Assembly: GCF_004125265.1 (NCBI RefSeq)
Contig: NZ_RDTE01000003.1
Span: 3,100,001-3,164,000, forward strand
Source: Streptomyces lydicus
GTDB lineage: Bacteria > Actinomycetota > Actinomycetes > Streptomycetales > Streptomycetaceae
DNA: 64,000 nt
Direction: 5' to 3'
How positions within the stretch are numbered: the first letter of the stretch is position 1; each line of letters opens with the position of its first letter. Below are positions 8,305 to 16,714 of this stretch, in pieces. The notes under the pieces are model-generated. The model searched no databases and was not told the DNA's origin. It saw only the letters and a list, made by a program, of their open reading frames with translations. The translations under genes were made by a program, and so were the position numbers.

Positions 8305-8479
8305 GGATTGCCTTCCGAATGAGGTCCATCGGGATTTCCACCAGGGCTTCACCCTCCGGCAGGTCGAGGCCGTGTCCGGTCGGCACGCCCCCTTGCACGA
8401 TCAGGGTTCCCCTGTCGGTCGCATACAGGGTGGGACAGTCCCCGTTCTCACAGGTCGTGGCCAGCTTCGTCAGCCTCAT
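8288..8479 (-). CDS. Small YAT-RG-IVQG protein (cassette member, copy 1)
   Basis: 63 residues: MRLTKLATTCENGDCPTLYATDRGTLIVQGG, then P-GEALVEIP and a basic end. GGGGG lies seven bases before the ATG. The gene at 23005-23217 is homologous and holds the same place in its cassette. Conserved points are an LTxL start, an acidic Cys-containing stretch (GDCP), YATxRGxxIVQG and GExLVEIP. The alternation of short strands resembles the size and compactness of DUF397 proteins that accompany other XRE/DUF5753 regulators. The function is unknown. Confidence 0.75.
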   Translation of the reverse strand: MRLTKLATTCENGDCPTLYATDRGTLIVQGGVPTGHGLDLPEGEALVEIPMDLIRKAIRDQRI

Positions 8480-8799
8480 ACGGTGCCCCCTCGTTCCCGT
8501 GCTCCGGTGTCCCGTTCATCGTTCCCAGTCGACGGACCGTGTCACAAGGGCTTCGGGTTTCCGGAACGGGAAACCGCTCCCCGCCGGGCCGCTCCCATAG
8601 GCTGCCCCTCGCTCCCCGCTGGAGCCCCAGGTCAGGGCTTCCGCGAGCCGCCGCGAGGGTCAGCACCAAGTCAGCACGCTCCCAGGAAAAGCCCGGAATC
8701 AGCCGGAGAAAACAGGAAGGGGCCAGACCCGAAGATCTGACCCCTGACCTGGGTTTTCTTGCTCTGACCAGCCATTTCAGCCGATCAAGGAATCAGCCC
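8480..8799. other. Intergenic stretch between accessory island and ychF
   Basis: 320 bases marking the junction between the accessory cluster and the core block beginning with ychF. It holds the promoter side of the cassette and a hairpin terminator near 8718-8745. I looked for a tRNA 3' end or attachment-site repeat here and found none. Confidence 0.4.
8718..8745 (-). terminator. Hairpin terminator downstream of ychF
   Basis: A ten-base-pair stem with one mismatch (AGGGGCCAGA with TCTGACCCCT) and an eight-base loop lies 55 bases past the ychF stop. On the minus strand it is followed by TTCCTGTTTTC. Confidence 0.65.
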
Positions 8800-9888
8800 C
8801 TACACGTTGAACCGGAACTCCACCACATCCCCGTCCTGCATCACATACTCCTTGCCCTCCATGCGGGCCTTGCCCGCGGCGCGGGCTTCGGCGACCGAGC
8901 CGGTTTCGACGAGGTCGGCGAAGGAGATGATCTCGGCCTTGATGAAGCCCTTCTGGAAGTCGGTGTGGATGACTCCGGCGGCCTCGGGGGCGGTGGCGCC
9001 CTTCTTGATGGTCCAGGCGCGGGTTTCCTTGGGGCCGGCCGTCAGGTAGGTCTGCAGGCCGAGGGTGTTGAAGCCGACGTGGGCGAGGGTGGCCAGGCCC
9101 GGCTCTTCCTGGCCGACGGACTGGAGGAGTTCCAGGGCCTCGTCCTCGTCCAGCTCGGCGAGGTCGGCCTCCAGCTTGGCGTTCAGGAAGATCGCCTCGG
9201 CGGGGGCCACCAGGGCGCGCTGCTCGTTCTTGAAGTCCTCGTCGGTCAGCTCGTCCTCGTCGACGTTGAAGACGTAGAGGAAGGGCTTGGTGGTGAGGAG
9301 GTGGAGGTCGTGCAGGAGTTCCTCGTTGCCGGAGCCCTGGACGATTCCGGCAGAGAACAGCGTGTCGCCCTTCTCCAGGATGGCCTTGGCCTCCTCCACT
9401 GCCTTGACCTTGGGAGCCACGTCCTTCTTGATGCGCGACTCCTTCTGGAGGCGCGGCAGGACCTTCTCGATGGTCTGGAGGTCGGCGAGGATCAGCTCGG
9501 TGTTGATGGTCTCGATGTCGTCCTTGGGTGAGACCTTGCCGTCGACGTGGACGACGTTCTCGTCCTTGAAGGCGCGGATGACCTGGCAGATCGCATCGGA
9601 CTCGCGGATGTTCGCGAGGAACTTGTTGCCCAGGCCCTCGCCCTCGGAGGCGCCGCGGACGATGCCCGCGATGTCCACGAAGTCGACGGTGGCGGGGAGG
9701 ATCTTCTGGGAGGCGAAGATCTCGGCCAGCTTGGCCAGCCGCGGGTCGGGGACACCGACCACGCCGACGTTCGGCTCGATGGTGGCGAACGGGTAGTTGG
9801 CCGCCAGCACGTCGTTCTTGGTCAGGGCGTTGAACATGGTCGACTTGCCGACATTCGGCAGACCGACGATTCCGATCGTGAGCGACAC
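8800..9888 (-). CDS. ychF: Redox-regulated ATPase/GTPase YchF (Obg family)
   Basis: 362 residues, the normal length for YchF. The P-loop GLPNVGKS is at 9-16, followed by YPFATIEPNVGVV (switch region) and VDFVDIAGIVRGASEGEGLGN. The NxxD-type site is replaced by FNVDED, as usual in YchF, which prefers ATP. The C-terminus carries the TGS-like part with GPKETRAWTIKKG and ends GDVVEFRFNV. Known homologues bind ribosomes and affect stress responses. The gene is monocistronic, with a hairpin downstream and a short divergent promoter region upstream. Confidence 0.95.
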   Translation of the reverse strand: MSLTIGIVGLPNVGKSTMFNALTKNDVLAANYPFATIEPNVGVVGVPDPRLAKLAEIFASQKILPATVDFVDIAGIVRGASEGEGLGNKFLANIRESDAICQVIRAFKDENVVHVDGKVSPKDDIETINTELILADLQTIEKVLPRLQKESRIKKDVAPKVKAVEEAKAILEKGDTLFSAGIVQGSGNEELLHDLHLLTTKPFLYVFNVDEDELTDEDFKNEQRALVAPAEAIFLNAKLEADLAELDEDEALELLQSVGQEEPGLATLAHVGFNTLGLQTYLTAGPKETRAWTIKKGATAPEAAGVIHTDFQKGFIKAEIISFADLVETGSVAEARAAGKARMEGKEYVMQDGDVVEFRFNV

Positions 9889-10217
9889 GTGGCGACTCGA
9901 CTTCCGAGCGAGGTGGTGGGGTGGGCACGGCCCACGGAGGGCCGATCCACCAGTCTACGGGGCGGCCGGGCCGGGCCACCGCCACCGGGGCGGGACCACG
10001 GCCGGGACCGGGGCCAAGCCACCGCCGCCGGGACCGGGACCGGGGCCAAGCCACCGCCACCGCCGCCGGGACCGGGAACAAGCCCCCAACCACCGGGACC
10101 GGCCGCGCCCCGCCCCGGCCCCCGCGCGGCCCGCCCCGGAACGATTCAGTCCGAACCTCGGCCCAATGCGCGTGTCCCGTAACCGGTTAATCCCACTTAG
10201 CGGCCTACCGTTGACGA
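9889..10217. other. Divergent promoter region with GC-rich direct repeats
   Basis: 329 bases between ychF and the DUF6542 gene. From about 9955 to 10090 it consists of degenerate direct repeats built on CGGGACCGGGGCCAAGCCACC and related pieces. The last 50 bases before 10218 are less GC-rich (CCGGTTAATCCCACTTAG) and end in TACCGT six bases before the GTG, a candidate -10 box for a leaderless message. Confidence 0.5.
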
Positions 10218-11153
10218 GTGGAGCAACACGAAGCGCGCACCCCCCAGCACAGCCCGCCGCGGTCCGCAGGTCCGCCCGCGGGCCAGGACGCCCGGCTCCC
10301 GCGCCCCGCGGAGGCCGTGGCCCCCGACCCCGACGACGACTTCCTCACCGCGATGCGGGCCTCCGGGTTCGCGGCCGTACCGGCGTCCGCACCCGCGGGC
10401 GCGCGGTCCGCGGCGCGTGGTCCCGCACCGGCCGGTCCCCTCCGAGCGCCCGCCCAAGTGCCCGGGACGGCGGCACCGGGACGCGCCCCGGCCCCACCGG
10501 AGGGCGTGGAGTCCGCGACCGTCTACCGGGCGCGCCCGCAGCGCCCCCTGCCCACCCCGCCCCCCGCCCTGCGCCGCCGGATGCCGGCCGCCAAGCTCAC
10601 CGGGCTCGGCTGCTGGCTGCTGGCGACGCTGGCGCTGCTGGCCTTCGCCTTCCTGGACCGGCTGCTGCTCGGCGGCGCACCGGCCCCGTACGGCGTCTGC
10701 TACCTGCTGGTCGGGATCGGCGCGGCGCTCTGGGTCAGGCCGTTCGATCTGGTCATCGCGCCGGTTACGCTGCCGATCGCGTTCACGCTCGGTGCGCTGC
10801 CGCTGCAGCGCGGCGCGGGCGGGTTCGACGGGCTGCTGATGGGCGTCTTCACCGTCCTCGCGCTGAACGCCGGCTGGCTCTACGCCGGCACGCTGATCAG
10901 CGCGCTGCTCGCGATCGTCCGCCGGCTGCTGATCATTGCCCGGCGTCGGGCCAGCCGACCGGCGAGTCGACCGCAGAGCGCACCGCGCGGTCCGCAGGAC
11001 CGGCCGTCGGGGCGGACGCCCGGGAAGGAGCGGCCGCGGCCGGGGAACCGTCCGCGGCAGGTGGCTCGCCAGCCCGAGCGGCGCAGGCAGCCATCGCGGC
11101 CCCCACAATCCCCGCATTGTTCTGAAGCTGAGCCGGCACGATCTCCGCGCTGA
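10218..11153 (+). CDS. DUF6542 membrane protein
   Basis: 311 residues from a GTG at 10218. The first 130 residues are Pro/Ala/Arg-rich and probably disordered and cytoplasmic. The DUF6542 core follows, from AAKLTGLGCWLLATLALLAF through about four membrane segments (FLDRLLLGG, GVCYLLVGIGAALWV, LVIAPVTLPIAFTLGAL, LLMGVFTVLALNAGWLYAGTLISALLAIVRRL). The last 75 residues are again Arg/Pro-rich and overlap the 3' end of the convergent ppgK gene by 221 bases. The function is unknown; it is widespread in actinomycetes beside these genes. Confidence 0.85.
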   Translation: MEQHEARTPQHSPPRSAGPPAGQDARLPRPAEAVAPDPDDDFLTAMRASGFAAVPASAPAGARSAARGPAPAGPLRAPAQVPGTAAPGRAPAPPEGVESATVYRARPQRPLPTPPPALRRRMPAAKLTGLGCWLLATLALLAFAFLDRLLLGGAPAPYGVCYLLVGIGAALWVRPFDLVIAPVTLPIAFTLGALPLQRGAGGFDGLLMGVFTVLALNAGWLYAGTLISALLAIVRRLLIIARRRASRPASRPQSAPRGPQDRPSGRTPGKERPRPGNRPRQVARQPERRRQPSRPPQSPHCSEAEPARSPR

Positions 11154-11826
11154 CGCCCTCGATCAGCGGCAGGAACTTCTCCGCCTTGCGGCTCACCCCG
11201 CCACCGATCACGAACAGCTCGGGTGAGAACAGCATCTCCACATGGGCGAGGTACTTCTGCACCCGGTGCGCCCAGTGCTGCCAGCTCAGCGCCTCGTCCT
11301 CCTTGGCCTTGGTGGAGGCCCGCTTCTCGGCGTCATGGCCGTGCAGCTCCAGGTGGCCGAGCTCGGAGTTGGGCACCAGGCGGCCGTCGGTGAAGAGGGC
11401 GCTGCCGATGCCCGTGCCGAGGGTGAGCACGATGACCGTGCCGGTGCGGCCGCGGCCGGCGCCGAAGCGCATCTCGGCCAGGCCGGCCGCGTCGGCGTCG
11501 TTGAGCACCGTGACGGGGCTGCCGCCGGCCTCGCCGCCGAGCCGCGTGGTGAGCAGCCCGGCCGCGTCGAGCCCGATCCAGCCCTTGTCGACATTGGCGG
11601 CGGTACGGGTCGTCCCGTCGGTGACCACACCGGGGAAGGTCGCGCCGACCGGGCCCGTCCACCCGAAGTGGTCCACGACCTCCTTGACGCCGTCCGCGAC
11701 CGCATCCGGGGTGGCCGGATGCGGGGTCAGCACCTTGTGGCGCTCCTCCGCGAGCTCGCCGCGCTCCAGATCCACCGGGGCACCCTTGATGCCCGATCCG
11801 CCGATGTCCACACCGAAGACCTTCAT
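10933..11826 (-). CDS. ppgK: Polyphosphate-dependent glucokinase (ROK family)
   Basis: 297 residues from MKVFGVDIGGSGIKG at 11826. It phosphorylates glucose with polyphosphate or ATP. The phosphate loop DIGGSG is at 7-12, followed by GATFPGVVTDG, VLNDADAAGLAEM (catalytic Asp), LTLGTGIGSALF and the glucose-binding ELGHLELHGHDAEKRAS. FVIGGGVSRKAEKFLP and GIVGAAMAA complete the core. A tail of about 40 Ala/Pro-rich residues follows GAAMAACAARAG and is antisense to the DUF6542 gene; most family members end near the GAAMAA motif, so this tail may be a stop-loss extension. Confidence 0.93.
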   Translation of the reverse strand: MKVFGVDIGGSGIKGAPVDLERGELAEERHKVLTPHPATPDAVADGVKEVVDHFGWTGPVGATFPGVVTDGTTRTAANVDKGWIGLDAAGLLTTRLGGEAGGSPVTVLNDADAAGLAEMRFGAGRGRTGTVIVLTLGTGIGSALFTDGRLVPNSELGHLELHGHDAEKRASTKAKEDEALSWQHWAHRVQKYLAHVEMLFSPELFVIGGGVSRKAEKFLPLIEGVSAEIVPAQLQNNAGIVGAAMAACAARAGEPPAADGSPAAAAPSRASAPTAGPADRAVRSAVDSPVGWPDAGQ

Positions 11827-11911
11827 GAGGAAAAGGCTAGGCGTCGGCGGGGCGGCCCGCCCCCGGGATGCACCGACCGGTGGCCGGGGCGGCGCGGCGA
11901 ACGCGGCGGGC

Positions 11912-12943
11912 TCAGTCCTCGGTCGCCGCCTCGGCCTCGGCGCGCAGGTCCCGGCGGAGTTCCTTGGGCAGCGAGAAGTGGATGGACTCCTCGGCGGCCG
12001 TGATGGTCTCCACGTCCTCGTAGCCGCGCTGGGCGAGCCAGTCCAGGACGCCGTGGACGAGGACGTCGGGGACGGAGGCGCCGGAGGTGACACCGACCGT
12101 GCCGACGCCCTCCAGCCAGGCCTCGTCGATCTCCTCGGCGTAGTCGACCAGATGGGCGTCGCGGGCGCCCGCGCCCAGCGCCACCTCGACCAGGCGCACG
12201 GAGTTCGAGGAGTTCTTGGAGCCGACGACGATGACGAGATCGGCCTGGGCGCCCATCTGCTTCACCGCGATCTGGCGGTTCTGGGTGGCGTAGCAGATGT
12301 CGTCGCTGGGCGGCGAGAGGAGGTTGGGGTAGCGGCCCTTGAGGGCGTCCACCGTCTCCATGGTCTCGTCGACCGAGAGCGTGGTCTGGGAGAGCCAGAC
12401 GACCTTCTCCGGGTCGCGGACCTCGACATTGGCGACGTCCTCGGGGCCGTCGACCAGCGTGATGTGCTCGGGGGCCTCACCGCTGGTGCCGATGACCTCT
12501 TCGTGGCCCTCGTGGCCGATCAGGAGGATGTCGTAGTCCTCCTTGGCATAGCGGACGGCTTCCTTGTGGACCTTGGTGACCAGGGGGCAGGTGGCGTCGA
12601 TGGTGGCGAGCTTGCCGCGCTTGGCCTCTTCGTGGACGACGGGCGCCACGCCGTGCGCGGAGAAGATGACGATGTTGCCCTCGGGCACCTCTTCCGTCTC
12701 GTCGACGAAGATGGCGCCCTTCTTCTCCAGGGTCTTCACGACGTACTTGTTGTGGACGATCTCGTGGCGTACGTAAACGGGGGCGCCGTACTGCTCGATG
12801 GCCTTCTCCACCGCGATCACGGCGCGGTCCACGCCCGCACAGTAGCCACGGGGGGCGGCGAGCAGGACCTTGCGCCGGTCGCTGCGGCGCGAAGCGTCTT
12901 CGCCCGGGGTGGTGGCGGGCATCGGGCTGGGCGAGGAAGTCAT
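11912..12943 (-). CDS. ispH: 4-hydroxy-3-methylbut-2-enyl diphosphate reductase
   Basis: 343 residues. Last enzyme of the MEP isoprenoid pathway, making IPP and DMAPP with an iron-sulfur cluster. The three cluster cysteines are in APRGYCAGVDRAV (Cys35), IDATCPLVTKVH and DDICYATQNRQ. HEIVHN, FSAHGVAP, GHEGHEEVIG and GSKNSSNSVRLVEVA are other family motifs. The start is the ATG at 12943 because GGGAC lies five bases upstream; an ATG at 12952 is possible. It is divergent from the APC transporter across 82 bases. The product feeds UppS encoded later in the window. Confidence 0.95.
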   Translation of the reverse strand: MTSSPSPMPATTPGEDASRRSDRRKVLLAAPRGYCAGVDRAVIAVEKAIEQYGAPVYVRHEIVHNKYVVKTLEKKGAIFVDETEEVPEGNIVIFSAHGVAPVVHEEAKRGKLATIDATCPLVTKVHKEAVRYAKEDYDILLIGHEGHEEVIGTSGEAPEHITLVDGPEDVANVEVRDPEKVVWLSQTTLSVDETMETVDALKGRYPNLLSPPSDDICYATQNRQIAVKQMGAQADLVIVVGSKNSSNSVRLVEVALGAGARDAHLVDYAEEIDEAWLEGVGTVGVTSGASVPDVLVHGVLDWLAQRGYEDVETITAAEESIHFSLPKELRRDLRAEAEAATED

Positions 12944-13025
12944 GCGTCCCATCGTAAAGGCGTGGCCCCGCTCCGGATCATCGCGCTGTTGTCCGAGACT
13001 GGGCGGCACGGAGCGAGGAGGCAGG

Positions 13026-14666
13026 ATGCCGGGCACGAGCGGCGGCACGGGCGGCCCGGGGGCTGGCGGCGGGGAGCCCGGCGGCGGAGCGGGCACCGCG
13101 GCCGGCGGGGGCGGGGGCTCCGGCGCCCTCGGTGCGCTGCGGCGGACGCTGACCTTCCGGGATCTGGTCGTCTACGGGCTGCTGTTCATCGCCCCGATGG
13201 CGCCGGTCGGGATCTTCGGCACGCTGCAGGCCGCCTCGCACGGTGCGGTCACCACCGTCTACCTGGTCGCGACGGTCGCGATGGCGTTCACCGCGTACTC
13301 GTACGCCCAGATGGTACGGGTCGCCCCGCAGGCCGGTTCGGTCTATACGTACGCCCGGGTGGGGCTGGGCGAGGGTGCGGGGTTCGTCGCCGGGTGGATG
13401 GCGATGCTGGACTATCTGCTGATTCCGGCGGTGGCGTATCTGTTCTCCGGGAACGCGCTGTATGCGCTGGTGCCGTCCGTGCACCCGTGGGTGTGGACGG
13501 CGCTGGCGGTGGCCGTGACCACACTGCTGAATCTGTGGGGCGTGCGGACGGCGGCCCGGGTGGGGTTCGCGGTGCTGGCGATGGAGATCGTGGTGCTCGC
13601 GGTGTTCGTGGTGTCGGCGGTCGCCGAGCTGATCGCGCACGGGGCTGCGCGGGGCTGGGCCGAGCCGCTGACCGGCGAGGGCGGGTTCTCGGTGCGGGCG
13701 GTGCTGGCCGCGGTGTCGGTGGCGGTGCTGTCGTATCTGGGGTTCGACGCGATCGCGTCGTTCGCGGAGGAGGCCGGGGGGCGGGCGGCGCCTGGGGGGA
13801 CGGGTGGGGGCCGGGTGGCTTCCAGGACTGCTGGGGCCGGGGTGGCGGGCGGGCCGGACGGGGCCGGGGTGGCGGGCGGGGTGGCCGCCGGGCCTGACGG
13901 GGTGGCCGAGGGGCCGGACCAGGTGGCCGACGGGCCGGACGGGGCCATGGTGGCCGAGCGCCCGGACCGGGTGGCCGGCGGCCCGGACCGGGTGGCGCGG
14001 GCGGTGCTGGCCTGTCTGGCGGTGGCCGGTGTGCTGTTCGCGGTGCAGACGTACCTGGCGGCGCTGCTGATGCCGATGAGCGCGGCGGAGCTGGCGGCCC
14101 GGCCGGGCGAGCAGGGCGGCGCCTTCTACGCCACGGTCGACGCGTCGGTGGGCGGTTGGCTGCACGATCTGGTGGCGGTGAGCAAGGCCATCGGCGCGGC
14201 GTTCGCGGCGCTGGCGGGGCAGGCGGCGGCCGGCCGGCTGCTGTTCGCGATGGCCAGGGACCGGCGGCTGCCCGGGGCGATGTCGAAGGTGGACGCGGGC
14301 AGCGGGGTGCCGCGCAGGGCGCTGCTGGGCGCGGCGCTGGTGTCGCTGGTGGCGGCGGTGTGGGCGGCCCGCAGGGACGACGGGCTCGACCAGCTGTCGT
14401 CGGTCGTGAACATGGGGGCGCTGACCGCGTTCGGGCTGCTGCACGCGTCGGTGACCGGCTGGTTCTGGATCCGCCGGGCGGACGGGACACCGAGCGTGCT
14501 GCGGCATCTGGTGGTGCCGTTGCTGGGGCTGGCGGTGGTGGTCGCGGTGATCGCCGAGGCCTCGGCCGCCGCGCGGGCCGTGGGCGGAGCCTGGCTGGTG
14601 GTGGGGCTGGTGGTGCTGGCGGTGCGGTACCGGGAGTGGGTGCGCGGGGGCGGGGTGCGCGGGTGA
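13026..14666 (+). CDS. APC-family amino acid/polyamine permease with a repeat-rich loop
   Basis: 546 residues from an ATG at 13026 with GGAGG upstream. After a Gly-rich N-terminus of about 35 residues come the permease core segments (DLVVYGLLFIAPMAPVGIFG, TVYLVATVAMAFTAYSYAQMV, AGFVAGWMAMLDYLLIPAVAYL and so on), 12 expected in all. SYLGFDAIASFAEEAGG ends the sixth segment. Between it and the seventh (ARAVLACLAVAGVLF) lies an unusual stretch of about 75 residues built from GPDGVA-like heptads, absent from normal family members. The substrate cannot be told from sequence. It ends 217 bases before xseA. Confidence 0.88.
   Translation: MPGTSGGTGGPGAGGGEPGGGAGTAAGGGGGSGALGALRRTLTFRDLVVYGLLFIAPMAPVGIFGTLQAASHGAVTTVYLVATVAMAFTAYSYAQMVRVAPQAGSVYTYARVGLGEGAGFVAGWMAMLDYLLIPAVAYLFSGNALYALVPSVHPWVWTALAVAVTTLLNLWGVRTAARVGFAVLAMEIVVLAVFVVSAVAELIAHGAARGWAEPLTGEGGFSVRAVLAAVSVAVLSYLGFDAIASFAEEAGGRAAPGGTGGGRVASRTAGAGVAGGPDGAGVAGGVAAGPDGVAEGPDQVADGPDGAMVAERPDRVAGGPDRVARAVLACLAVAGVLFAVQTYLAALLMPMSAAELAARPGEQGGAFYATVDASVGGWLHDLVAVSKAIGAAFAALAGQAAAGRLLFAMARDRRLPGAMSKVDAGSGVPRRALLGAALVSLVAAVWAARRDDGLDQLSSVVNMGALTAFGLLHASVTGWFWIRRADGTPSVLRHLVVPLLGLAVVVAVIAEASAAARAVGGAWLVVGLVVLAVRYREWVRGGGVRG
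13789..14001 (+). repeat. In-frame degenerate repeat inside the APC permease loop
   Basis: The DNA repeats units of the form GGGCCGGACGGGGTGGCC with changes, encoding xGPDxVAxG-like heptads (GGPDGAGVAGG, AGPDGVAEGPDQVADGPDG, ERPDRVAGGPDRVAR). All are in the permease reading frame, so expansion has kept the frame. It lies in a predicted loop between membrane segments six and seven. Confidence 0.75.
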
Positions 14667-14870
14667 GGGGGTAAGAGGTTGGAGCGGAGGCGGCGTGCGG
14701 GCCGGGATCGGGCGTGGGTAAGGGCCGGGCGCGGGCCCCGTACGGCCAGGCAGGCTACGGGCCGACGGGTGCGGACGGGCCCCTCCGGTGCGCGCGGTCC
14801 CGTAACCGGAGGGACCCGCCCGCCGGGGCACGCACCACGCGAGCGCGCCGCCACTGTCAGTGCCCGCCGC

Positions 14871-14876
14871 TAGTCT
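14871..14876 (+). promoter_or_regulatory. Candidate -10 box of a leaderless xseA transcript
   Basis: TAGTCT ends seven bases before the xseA ATG, the spacing expected if transcription starts at the start codon. No ribosome site precedes this ATG, in agreement. The small palindrome CACTGTCAGTG lies just upstream. Confidence 0.45.
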
Positions 14877-14883
14877 CGCTCGT

Positions 14884-16119
14884 ATGGCTGTTTCTACGTC
14901 CCCGGAAACGCCGATCCCGGTCGGCGAGGTGTCCCGGCTCATCGGCGGTTGGATCGACCGGCTCGGCGCGGTGTGGGTCGAGGGGCAGATCACCCAGCTC
15001 TCGCGGCGGCCCGGCGCAGGGGTGGTCTTTCTGACGCTGCGCGACCCGTCGTACGACATCTCGGTGAGCGTGACGTGCTACCGCCAGGTCTTCGACAAGG
15101 TCGCCGACGTGGTCAGCGAGGGCGCCCGGGTGGTGGTGCATGCCAAGCCCGAGTGGTACGCCCCGCGTGGCCAGCTGTCGCTGCGGGCCGCCGAGATCAA
15201 GCCGGTCGGGGTCGGTGAACTCCTCGCCCGGCTGGAGCAGTTGAAGAAGTCGCTGGCGGCGGAGGGGCTGTTCGCCGCGGCCCGCAAGAAGCCGCTGCCG
15301 TTCCTGCCGCAGCTGATCGGGCTGGTCTGCGGCCGGGCGAGCGCCGCCGAGCGGGACGTCCTGGAGAACGCCCGGCACCGCTGGCCGGCCGTCCGTTTCG
15401 CGGTGCGCAATGTGCCGGTCCAGGGGGTGCATGCGGTCCCGCAGGTGGTCGCGGCGGTCCAGGAGCTGGACGCGCTGCCCGAGGTGGACGTGATCATCGT
15501 GGCGCGGGGCGGCGGCAGCGTGGAGGACCTGCTGCCGTTCTCCGACGAACAGCTCGTCCGGGCCGTGAGCGCGGCCGTAACCCCTGTCGTCTCCGCGATC
15601 GGGCACGAGCCGGACACCCCGCTGCTGGACCTGGTCGCCGATCTGCGTGCCTCGACGCCGACGGACGCGGCGAAGAAGGTGGTCCCGGACGTCGGCGAGG
15701 AGCTGGCCCGGGTCCAGCAGCTGCGGGAGCGGGCGCTGCGCGCCGTCGACGGCTTTCTGCAGCGGGAGGAGCGGGGGCTCGCGGCGGCGCTGCAGCGGCC
15801 CTGCATACAGCGGCCGCAGCGGATGGTCGAGGACCGCGAGGAGCAGGTCACGGCGCTGCTGGAGCGCGGCCGGCGGACCCTGGGGCATCTGCTGGACCGC
15901 GCCGACTCGGAGCTGACGCACACCCTGGCCCGGGTGGTCGCGCTCTCCCCCAAGGCGACGCTGGAGCGCGGCTATGCGGTGCTCCAGAAGCCGGACGGCA
16001 CGGCGGTGCGCTCAGCAGGCGAGGTCGGCGCGGACGAGGCGTTGCGGGCCCGGGTGGCCGAGGGCGAGTTCAGGGTGCGGGTGGACGGCGTCCCGGGCGC
16101 GGTCACACCCCCCGAATAG
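14884..16119 (+). CDS. xseA: Exodeoxyribonuclease VII large subunit
   Basis: 411 residues. With XseB it degrades single-stranded DNA from both ends. The N-terminal OB-fold (VGEVSRLIGGWIDRLGAVWVEGQI) is followed by the catalytic exonuclease part: PFLPQLIGLVCGRASAAERDVLENA, VDVIIVARGGGSVEDLLPFSDE and AIGHEPDTPLLDLVADLRASTPTDAA. A C-terminal coiled region ends LERGYAVLQ. It is followed after 29 bases by xseB, so the two subunits form one operon. The ATG at 14884 has no ribosome site and may be read from a leaderless message. Confidence 0.95.
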   Translation: MAVSTSPETPIPVGEVSRLIGGWIDRLGAVWVEGQITQLSRRPGAGVVFLTLRDPSYDISVSVTCYRQVFDKVADVVSEGARVVVHAKPEWYAPRGQLSLRAAEIKPVGVGELLARLEQLKKSLAAEGLFAAARKKPLPFLPQLIGLVCGRASAAERDVLENARHRWPAVRFAVRNVPVQGVHAVPQVVAAVQELDALPEVDVIIVARGGGSVEDLLPFSDEQLVRAVSAAVTPVVSAIGHEPDTPLLDLVADLRASTPTDAAKKVVPDVGEELARVQQLRERALRAVDGFLQREERGLAAALQRPCIQRPQRMVEDREEQVTALLERGRRTLGHLLDRADSELTHTLARVVALSPKATLERGYAVLQKPDGTAVRSAGEVGADEALRARVAEGEFRVRVDGVPGAVTPPE

Positions 16120-16148
16120 TGCGAAGACAGACTCTTAGGGTGGGAGAC

Positions 16149-16463
16149 ATGGCGAAGGCGAAGACGGATGGCGCGGCGGACGCGGAGCAGGGTGCGGCGG
16201 TCGGCGCGGCGACCCCCGTGGAGTCGGCGGACCCGGTGAAGTCGGTGGACTCCACGCTGGGCTACGAGCAGGCGCGGGACGAGCTGATCGAGGTCGTCCG
16301 CAGCCTGGAGGCGGGCGGCACGACCCTGGAGGAGTCGCTCGCGCTGTGGGAGCGCGGCGAGGCGCTGGCGAAGGTCTGCCGGCGCTGGCTGGACGGCGCG
16401 CGGGCGCGGCTGGACGCGGCGCTGGCGGAGTCCCCGGACGGGCCGGAGGCGGAGCGCGCGTAG
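16149..16463 (+). CDS. xseB: Exodeoxyribonuclease VII small subunit
   Basis: 104 residues from an ATG at 16149 with GGGAG five bases upstream. The conserved core LGYEQARDELIEVVRSLEAGGTTLEESLALWERGEALAKVCRRWLDGAR is the XseB helical hairpin that binds the large subunit. A 37-residue Ala/Thr-rich N-terminal extension precedes it. It lies directly downstream of xseA. Confidence 0.94.
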   Translation: MAKAKTDGAADAEQGAAVGAATPVESADPVKSVDSTLGYEQARDELIEVVRSLEAGGTTLEESLALWERGEALAKVCRRWLDGARARLDAALAESPDGPEAERA

Positions 16464-16594
16464 CGGTGGTGTGCACGTAGCGGGGAGCGCGCCAGGGGGC
16501 GGCCCCGGCCCGTCCGGCGACTCCCCCTCCCGTCACAAAGACCGCTACGGCACGGCAAATCCCTGTGAACCGCCTCACAGCACCACCGTTTTAG

Positions 16595-16622
16595 TTGAAA
16601 CTTAATCTATCTGCGCTACAGT
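16595..16622 (+). promoter_or_regulatory. Housekeeping-type promoter of the nitroreductase gene
   Basis: TTGAAA at 16595-16600 and TACAGT at 16617-16622 are separated by 16 bases, a good match to the vegetative sigma consensus in an AT-rich island. Transcription would start about 85 bases before the gene at 16715. Confidence 0.65.
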
Positions 16623-16714
16623 AGTTTTCCGTAAGACCCCTGTAGTGCATGCATGATCACTAATGTCTGCAGTGCCACAGAACCTGACCACAGCTCACTC
16701 ACCGAGGTGCCTTT

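Noticed and set aside
8480..8799. Attachment site or tRNA at the boundary between the accessory island and ychF
   Set aside because: No tRNA-like cloverleaf, integrase gene or matching direct repeat was found at the boundary.
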